Below are positions 5,751 through 9,051 of a stretch of DNA of 9,051 bases, piece by piece. Position 1 is the stretch's first letter. Each line of letters starts with the position of its first letter. This DNA comes from Chloroflexota bacterium (lineage in GTDB: Bacteria; Chloroflexota; Limnocylindria; Limnocylindrales; CSP1-4). The DNA is taken from positions 1 through 9,051 of the forward strand of contig JAICUV010000131.1 in NCBI GenBank assembly GCA_025935655.1, written 5' to 3'. Below the pieces are notes generated by a model, which was given only the letters and a program-made list of their open reading frames with translations, did not search any database and was not told where the DNA came from. Both the position numbers and the translations under genes were made by a program.

Positions 5751-6989
5751 GTGCAGCTTTCGATCCTCCTCCTCACCATCGATCGCGCGGCCGCGGACTC
5801 GCTGACGACGGCGCTGGGCCGCCCGGGTCACGGCGTCACTGTCGTCACGGACGCGGTGGAGCTGTTCGCGACCGCGGCCGGCTACAGCCTCGTGATGGTC
5901 GACCGCGTGGCGCCCCCGCTCACGGTCGCCGCCGTCGTCGAGGAGCTCCGCCGCGACGAGGCGACCGCGAAGATCCCGGTCCTCGCGATCGCTCAGTCGG
6001 ACGACCTGGAGGAGCGGATCTCGCTGCTCGAGTCGGGCGCGGACGAGGTGATCACCAAGCCCTTCGACCCGGTGGAGCTCGAGGCGCGCGTCGAGGCCGT
6101 CTCGCTGCGCTTCCAGCGCTCGCTGAGCGCCACCCCGGTGCCGACCCTCGCGTCGGCCTCGATCGGCGACCCCAACGCCCGGCGGATCATCGCGGTGTTC
6201 AGCCCCAAGGGCGGCGTGGGCACCACGACGATCGCGACGAACCTCGCGCTCATCGCCGCGGAGCGGCACGCAAAGTCGACCCTCCTCATCGACCTCGACC
6301 TCTCGTTCGGCCAGGTGGCGTCCCACCTGAACCTGCAGCCGAAGCAGGGCCTCCTGGAGCTCGTCCGCGACGACTCCGCGCTCCACGAGGCGGACCTGTT
6401 CCGCACCTACACGATCCATCACCCGAGCGGCCTGCAGGTCATCACCGCACCGCCGACGCCGGGGTTCGCCTCGCTCATCACCGCCGAGCACATCGAGCTG
6501 GTCCTCGCCCGGGCGCTCGAGGCGTACGAGGTCGTGATCCTCGATGCGGGCGCCACGCTCGACGACCGGATGCTCGTGATCTTCTCGCGCTCGGACACGG
6601 TCGTGGTGCCCGTGGTCCCGGAGATCCCGGCGCTCAACGCCGTCCACCTGCTCACGGACCAGCTGAGCGAGACCGGCGCGATGGGCGGCCAGACGATCTA
6701 CGTGCTCAACAACACGTTCGCCAGGGACCTCCTCCGGCGTACTGACATCGAGACCGCCCTCGGCGCGACGATCACCAGCGACCTCCCGTACGACCCGCTC
6801 GCCTACCTCAAGGCCGCCAACGAGGGCGTCCCGCTGGTCATCGGCAGCCCGAAGTCGGCCGCGGCGACCCGGCTGCGTGACCTCGCCGACACCGTGCTGG
6901 GCAAGGTGACGACGACCCCGGTCGCCGCGGCTGCCGGCGCGTCGGCGGAGCCCAGGAAGGAGCGCCGCGGCCTGTTCGGCCGCCGCTAG
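5751..6989 (+). CDS. CpaE/TadZ-like P-loop ATPase with N-terminal receiver-like domain
   Basis: 412-residue protein of the MinD/ParA superfamily, closest in layout to CpaE/TadZ, which localises Tad (type IVc) pilus assembly machinery. Residues 1-122 form a response-regulator-like domain with D51 at the phospho-acceptor position (SLVMVDR) and K103 in ITKPFDPVEL, but the paired acidic residues after strand 1 are reduced to one (TID, D11). The ATPase domain (about 145-385) has a deviant Walker A, SPKGGVGTTT (151-160). Its signature lysine K153 is kept and the P-loop lysine is replaced by T158, as is common in CpaE. Switch/Walker A' LIDLDLSFGQ (179-188) and Walker B VVILDAG (261-267) follow. The tail is basic and ends GLFGRR. 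The GTG at 5751 is preferred: GGGGA lies 4 nt upstream, and the in-frame TTG at 5703 overlaps the predicted promoter. No other pilus gene is in the window, so its role here is inferred. Confidence 0.85.
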   Translation: MQLSILLLTIDRAAADSLTTALGRPGHGVTVVTDAVELFATAAGYSLVMVDRVAPPLTVAAVVEELRRDEATAKIPVLAIAQSDDLEERISLLESGADEVITKPFDPVELEARVEAVSLRFQRSLSATPVPTLASASIGDPNARRIIAVFSPKGGVGTTTIATNLALIAAERHAKSTLLIDLDLSFGQVASHLNLQPKQGLLELVRDDSALHEADLFRTYTIHHPSGLQVITAPPTPGFASLITAEHIELVLARALEAYEVVILDAGATLDDRMLVIFSRSDTVVVPVVPEIPALNAVHLLTDQLSETGAMGGQTIYVLNNTFARDLLRRTDIETALGATITSDLPYDPLAYLKAANEGVPLVIGSPKSAAATRLRDLADTVLGKVTTTPVAAAAGASAEPRKERRGLFGRR

Positions 6990-7075
6990 GCCTCCCCGCC
7001 GCGTCGCGGGTTCCGCCCCGTCGTCGCGGAGCGAACTGTCGGACGTTCGATAGGTGGCCTCGATCGGCGCGGTCC

Positions 7076-7081
7076 TATGAT
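7076..7081 (+). promoter_or_regulatory. -10 box of the ABM-domain gene, likely leaderless transcript
   Basis: TATGAT (five of six bases match TATAAT) ends 6 nt before the GTG start codon at 7088, which places the expected transcription start at or next to the start codon. There is no Shine-Dalgarno between them. A -35 is not clear; GTGGCC (7054-7059) lies 16 nt upstream. Confidence 0.6.
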
Positions 7082-7087
7082 CGTGAC

Positions 7088-7441
7088 GTGATCGTGCGCG
7101 TACTCACCGCCCGGGTGGCCCAGCACAACGCCGGCCGGTTCGAGGAGCTCCTCCGCCAGCAGCTCCCCCGGATGCGTGCCTACGACGGCCTCGTCTACCT
7201 CAAGCTCGCGCGCCAGGCGAACGGCGCGTTCGAGGAGGTCCTCCTGTTCGAGGAGTGGCGCGACGCCACGGCCCTCTACGCCTGGGCCGGTGAGGAGCTC
7301 GCGAAGCCTCGCCTGCTCCCCGGCGCCGAGCAGCTCGCCGAGGATGTCCGCGTGACGCACTATGAGGCGCTGGACGTGGACCCGGACTCGCTCACCGCGA
7401 CGGGCGGTGCACCGGTCCGCGATCCCGACGGGAGCGACTGA
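7088..7441 (+). CDS. Antibiotic biosynthesis monooxygenase (ABM) domain protein
   Basis: 117-residue protein with a single dimeric alpha/beta-barrel (ABM-type) domain over about 1-97. Strand 1 (IVRVLTARV), helix 1 (AGRFEELLRQQLPRM), strand 2 with YDGLVYLKLARQ, strand 3 with FEEVLLFEEWRD and helix 2 (ATALYAWAGEE) follow in the usual order. The fold covers quinone-type monooxygenases, haem-degrading enzymes and proteins with no known substrate, so no specific reaction is claimed. The last 20 residues are hydrophilic and look disordered. The GTG start is supported by the TATGAT box 6 nt upstream, which implies a leaderless mRNA; the nearby ATG at 7077 hits a stop after four codons. It is followed after 18 nt by the next gene, so the two probably form an operon. 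Confidence 0.8.
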   Translation: MIVRVLTARVAQHNAGRFEELLRQQLPRMRAYDGLVYLKLARQANGAFEEVLLFEEWRDATALYAWAGEELAKPRLLPGAEQLAEDVRVTHYEALDVDPDSLTATGGAPVRDPDGSD

Positions 7442-7459
7442 GCCGAACGCGGAGGGATC

Positions 7460-7738
7460 ATGGCGAAGGGGAAGAATCGGCAGCGGGCGACGACCCGTGC
7501 GATCGAGGCGGGGTTCCGCGAGCTCGGGGCGCAGCTCCAGCCCCTCCGGCAGCTCGTGCCGCCCAGCGTGGGTGCGCTGTCCCGCGAGGCCGGCTACGAG
7601 GAGGGGTTCAAGGAGGGCTTCGATCGAGGCTTCCGTGCGGGTCTCGAGGCCGCGGCCGGCCAGATCGCGGTCACTCGCACCGACGGACGCAATCCTGCTG
7701 CCGCGCAGCCGCGGATCCCGCACGCCCGTCGGCCGTAG
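7460..7738 (+). CDS. Small hypothetical protein with glycine-every-fourth-residue (GX3) motif
   Basis: 92-residue protein, not recognised. The ATG has GGAGG 4 nt upstream, and the gene is 18 nt from the ABM-domain gene, both of which argue that it is real. The N-terminus is basic (MAKGKNRQR). Residues 45-61 hold five glycines spaced exactly four apart (G45, G49, G53, G57, G61), mostly followed by Phe or Tyr, with alternating Glu/Lys and Asp/Arg: GYEEGFKEGFDRGFRAG. This resembles the GX3 repeat helix seen in Yae1-type proteins and small alpha-helical assemblies, but the similarity is only to the repeat. The C-terminal 25 residues are polar, Ala/Pro/Arg-rich. No signal peptide or membrane segment. 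Confidence 0.7.
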   Translation: MAKGKNRQRATTRAIEAGFRELGAQLQPLRQLVPPSVGALSREAGYEEGFKEGFDRGFRAGLEAAAGQIAVTRTDGRNPAAAQPRIPHARRP

Positions 7739-7812
7739 CGGGGCGCGTCCCCCTTGGGCGGGGTGATTGGTTCTCCTCCATCCGACACCCCGAGAACCGT
7801 CGCGTGAACCGC

Positions 7813-7898
7813 TGGTGCCGAGGGAGGGACTCGAACCCTCACGGGGTTGCCCCCTGCGGTGTTTAAGACCGCTGCGTCTGCCGTTCCGCCACCTCGGC
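7813..7898 (-). tRNA. tRNA-Leu (anticodon UAA)
   Basis: 86 nt including an encoded CCA (7813-7815). Acceptor GCCGAGG/CCTCGGC pairs over 7 bp with discriminator A. The anticodon stem GCGGT/ACCGC carries loop CTTAAAC, so the anticodon is UAA. The long variable arm GGGG-CAA-CCCC is typical of class II tRNA-Leu, and the T arm GAGGG-TTCGAGT-CCCTC is complete. It is separated from the other four tRNA genes by a terminator and a membrane-protein gene. Confidence 0.97.
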
Positions 7899-7906
7899 GC
7901 GCGGCC

Positions 7907-7912
7907 ATGGTA
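7907..7912 (-). promoter_or_regulatory. Possible -10 box for tRNA-Leu
   Basis: TACCAT on the minus strand, 8 nt before the mature 5' end of tRNA-Leu. This spacing would give an almost leaderless precursor. No -35 match is seen, so the tRNA may instead be read through from the membrane-protein gene. Confidence 0.3.
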
Positions 7913-7932
7913 CGGCCCGCCGCACTGGACGC

Positions 7933-7955
7933 GGGCCGGCTCAGTCGACCGGCCC
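7933..7955. terminator. Hairpin after the small membrane-protein gene
   Basis: GGGCCGG (7933-7939) pairs with CCGGCCC (7949-7955) around a nine-base loop, 27 nt after the stop of the membrane-protein gene and upstream of tRNA-Leu. Without a U-tract it is a weak terminator candidate. Confidence 0.35.
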
Positions 7956-7981
7956 CTCGCGCCGCCTGCCCACGATCGCTC

Positions 7982-8362
7982 TCAGACTGCCATGCGTCCT
8001 GGGCTTCGCAAGGCCTTGGCCCCGATGACGAGCGCGCCGACCCAGGCCACGAGCCCACCCCACAGGGCGAGATCATTGACCGAGACCACCGGGCGTGGAC
8101 CCGCGCCGCCGATGGTGAGGAACGTGAAGGCGAACAGCAGCAGGGCCGTCCCAAGCAAAGCGAGCAGCACGGCGCCGCGATAGCGCGCGTTTCCGGACAC
8201 CAAGCCGAGCAGGAGGCCGATGGGTACCAGGATGGCGCCGATCGTGAAGGGCACCATCCCGATCGGCAGTCCCACGTTGTGGGGCAGCGCGCCGTCGGAG
8301 AAGGAGAACTGGAACAAGAGCGCCAGCAGACCGACGATCACGAACCCTGCCGATGCGCGCAT
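7982..8362 (-). CDS. Small hypothetical four-helix membrane protein
   Basis: 126-residue hydrophobic protein, not assigned to a family. Four likely membrane helices are at about 5-22, 31-56, 62-84 and 97-116. The first lies right at the N-terminus and may act as a signal anchor. Short polar loops contain SDGALPHN (22-29), SGNARYR (56-62) and GGAGPRPVVSVND (85-97), and the C-terminus is basic. The ATG at 8362 is preceded by GGGGG at 5 nt, a mediocre ribosome binding site. The gene begins about 116 nt after the terminator of the tRNA cluster and ends 83 nt before tRNA-Leu, on the same strand. The helix pattern and codon use support a real gene; function is unknown. Confidence 0.7.
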   Translation of the reverse strand: MRASAGFVIVGLLALLFQFSFSDGALPHNVGLPIGMVPFTIGAILVPIGLLLGLVSGNARYRGAVLLALLGTALLLFAFTFLTIGGAGPRPVVSVNDLALWGGLVAWVGALVIGAKALRSPGRMAV

Positions 8363-8477
8363 GCGAACCCCCGATGCTCCCGACCGTAGCGATCTCCGGG
8401 ATCGTCTCGCGTTCGGTCATTCCACGCAACGAGGCGCCGGCGCCTTTCCCCCGAGGACGGACCCGAAGCCTGAACAA

Positions 8478-8513
8478 ACGAAGACCCGCCGGCTGCCCGG
8501 CGGGTCGATTCGT
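8478..8513 (-). terminator. Terminator of the tRNA-Phe-Gly-Gln-Cys cluster
   Basis: A perfect 10-bp stem, GACCCGCCGG (8483-8492) with CCGGCGGGTC (8497-8506), loop CTGC, is extended by ACGAA/TTCGT across a two-base bulge. On the minus strand it starts 10 nt after the CCA of tRNA-Cys and runs into a T-rich stretch (TTCGTTTGTTC). This is the clearest Rho-independent terminator in the window. Confidence 0.88.
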
Positions 8514-8523
8514 GCTCAATGAG

Positions 8524-8600
8524 TGGAGGCGACGATCGGATTCGAACCGATGAATAAGGGTTTTGCAGACCCCCGCGTTAGGCCTCTTCGCCACGTCGCC
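8524..8600 (-). tRNA. tRNA-Cys (anticodon GCA)
   Basis: 77 nt with encoded CCA (8524-8526). Acceptor GGCGACG/CGTCGCC pairs over 7 bp with discriminator U73, the cysteine identity base. The anticodon loop reads TCTGCAA, anticodon GCA, on a GGGG/CCCC-type stem. The T arm is ATCGG-TTCGAAT-CCGAT. The 5' leader contains a copy of the 3' acceptor strand, described as a finding. Confidence 0.97.
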
Positions 8601-8614
8601 GGTGTCCGGCGACG
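8594..8614 (-). repeat. Inverted repeat joining the tRNA-Cys leader to its 5' acceptor strand
   Basis: CGTCGCCGG (8594-8602) and CCGGCGACG (8606-8614) are perfect 9-bp complements with a TGT loop. Seven of the paired bases on one side (8594-8600) are the 5' acceptor strand of tRNA-Cys, so the unprocessed leader can pair with it in place of the true 3' strand. Confidence 0.8.
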
Positions 8615-8635
8615 CCGCCGGGGATGCTGTCTGAG

Positions 8636-8709
8636 TGGCTGCCCCTCGAGGATTCGAACCTCGGCTAACGGATCCAAAGTCCGCTGTCCTACCACTAGAC
8701 GAAGGGGCA
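8636..8709 (-). tRNA. tRNA-Gln (anticodon UUG)
   Basis: 74 nt with encoded CCA (8636-8638). Acceptor TGCCCCT/AGGGGCA pairs over 7 bp and begins with U1-A72, with discriminator G73. The anticodon stem GCGGA/TCCGT (last pair G-U) has loop CTTTGGA, anticodon UUG. The T arm CGAGG-TTCGAAT-CCTCG is perfect. Confidence 0.97.
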
Positions 8710-8747
8710 GCGGGGCCGGAAGTCGATCTCGATCTGGGGAGGAGGAA

Positions 8748-8823
8748 TGGAGCGGAAGACGGGACTCGAACCCGCGACCCTCACCTTGGCAAGGTGATGC
8801 TCTACCAACTGAGCCACTTCCGC
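8748..8823 (-). tRNA. tRNA-Gly (anticodon GCC)
   Basis: 76 nt with encoded CCA (8748-8750). Acceptor GCGGAAG/CTTCCGC with discriminator U73. Anticodon loop TTGCCAA on a CACCT/AGGTG-type stem, anticodon GCC. T arm GCGGG-TTCGAGT-CCCGT (last pair G-U). Confidence 0.97.
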
Positions 8824-8836
8824 CCGATCCGCCGAC

Positions 8837-8860
8837 CCATCCAACCCGCGGGCTGGATGG
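8837..8860 (-). repeat. Hairpin at the 3' end of tRNA-Phe that includes its CCA
   Basis: CCATCCA (8837-8843) and TGGATGG (8854-8860) pair perfectly. After a single A/C mismatch, a CCC/GGG inner stem with a two-base turn can add to it. Positions 8858-8860 are the encoded CCA of tRNA-Phe, so the spacer to tRNA-Gly folds back on the tRNA's 3' end in the precursor. Confidence 0.7.
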
Positions 8861-8933
8861 TGCCGAGAGCCAGATTCGAACTGGCGACACCGCGATTTTC
8901 AGTCGCGTGCTCTACCAACTGAGCTATCTCGGC
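8858..8933 (-). tRNA. tRNA-Phe (anticodon GAA)
   Basis: 76 nt with encoded CCA (8858-8860). Acceptor GCCGAGA/TCTCGGC with discriminator A73. Anticodon loop CTGAAAA on a GCGA/TCGC stem, anticodon GAA. T arm GCCAG-TTCGAAT-CTGGC. First gene of the cluster, about 35 nt after the predicted promoter. Confidence 0.97.
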
Positions 8934-8942
8934 CCGTTGCTC

Positions 8943-8957
8943 GGGGCCGAACGCCCC
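8943..8957 (-). other. Short hairpin in the tRNA cluster leader
   Basis: GGGGC (8943-8947) and GCCCC (8953-8957) form a 5-bp stem with a five-base loop, between the predicted transcription start and tRNA-Phe. It may separate the leader from the tRNA fold. Short enough to be chance. Confidence 0.3.
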
Positions 8958-8968
8958 TCGGCCGCCGG

Positions 8969-8998
8969 AGGATACCACGGGCTCTCGGGCCGCCTCAA
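8969..8998 (-). promoter_or_regulatory. Promoter of the tRNA-Phe-Gly-Gln-Cys cluster
   Basis: Minus strand TTGAGG (8998-8993), an 18-nt spacer ending CCCGTGG, and TATCCT (8974-8969). Transcription is expected to start near 8962, about 29 nt before tRNA-Phe. This is the best -35/-10 pair in the window and carries the same CCCGT-NN-TATCCT signature as rpsF and the CpaE-like gene. Confidence 0.7.
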
Positions 8999-9051
8999 AC
9001 CGCCGGACGTCCCTGTCGGACGTTCCCGGCGGCCGCGTCACTGGTGCTCCA

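Noticed and set aside
5588..6745. 385-residue plus-strand frame overlapping the CpaE-like gene, and the minus-strand frame reaching 6647
   Set aside because: Both are other-frame readings of the CpaE-like gene, which has clear receiver and P-loop motifs.
7036..7048. 13-base repeat CTGTCGGACGTTC also found at 9013-9025, in both cases near a promoter
   Set aside because: About one chance pair of this length is expected in a window of this size, and the two copies point in different directions relative to their genes.
6986..7723. 245-residue minus-strand frame opposite the ABM and GX3 genes
   Set aside because: The plus-strand genes have a -10 box or ribosome binding site and, for ABM, a recognisable fold; the minus frame has neither.
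8432..8445. 14-base perfect palindrome AGGCGCCGGCGCCT upstream of the small membrane-protein gene
   Set aside because: Could be an operator, but it is a pure GC palindrome far from a recognisable promoter.
9004..9027. Two CGGACGT copies 13 nt apart upstream of the tRNA promoter
   Set aside because: Short and GC-rich; could be an activator site, but no matching pair exists at the other promoters with the same -10.

Overview
This is an ordinary chromosomal stretch of a high-GC bacterium. The gene complement is an LCP protein with a LytR_C domain, a TauE/DUF1634 pair, a CpaE-like ATPase, rpsF-ssb-rpsR, and tRNA genes that encode their own CCA. Together with GTG starts and at least one apparently leaderless gene, it best suggests a Chloroflexota (Limnocylindria-like) or deep-branching Actinomycetota genome. 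That placement is inferred from gene content only, since the window has no rRNA marker. I see no mobile element, CRISPR array or phage gene, and nothing that amounts to a clearly new system.

Layout. (1) 1-699 (+): the 3' part of an LCP-family cell-wall ligase gene, closed by a strong hairpin at 721-764 that it shares with the convergent ilvE. (2) 777-4239 (-): a tightly packed run of tauE-like permease, DUF1634 membrane protein and Na+/Ca2+ exchanger-like gene. The first two overlap by 4 nt and the last two abut exactly. ilvE follows after 110 nt. (3) 4300-5567 (-): the classical rpsF-ssb-rpsR operon, with rplI absent at its usual downstream position. (4) 5751-6989 (+): a CpaE/TadZ-like P-loop ATPase with an N-terminal receiver-like domain, divergent from rpsF and with no other pilus gene in view. 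(5) 7088-7738 (+): an antibiotic-monooxygenase-fold protein, probably leaderless, and a small protein with a glycine-every-fourth-residue motif. (6) 7813-8933 (-): five tRNA genes in transcription order Phe(GAA), Gly(GCC), Gln(UUG), Cys(GCA), then a strong terminator, a small four-helix membrane protein gene and Leu(UAA).

How it works together. Translation functions dominate the right half: S6, S18 and SSB in one operon, and the tRNA cluster. Three promoter regions (rpsF, the CpaE-like gene, the tRNA cluster) carry the same 13-position signature, CCCGT-two bases-TATCCT, and no other TATCCT was found in the window. The rpsF leader can fold into a two-part stem-loop that resembles an S6:S18 autoregulatory site. 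In the tRNA cluster, the tRNA-Cys leader contains a copy of that tRNA's own 3' acceptor strand, and a hairpin captures the CCA end of the tRNA-Phe precursor. These RNA-level features are the most interesting things here.
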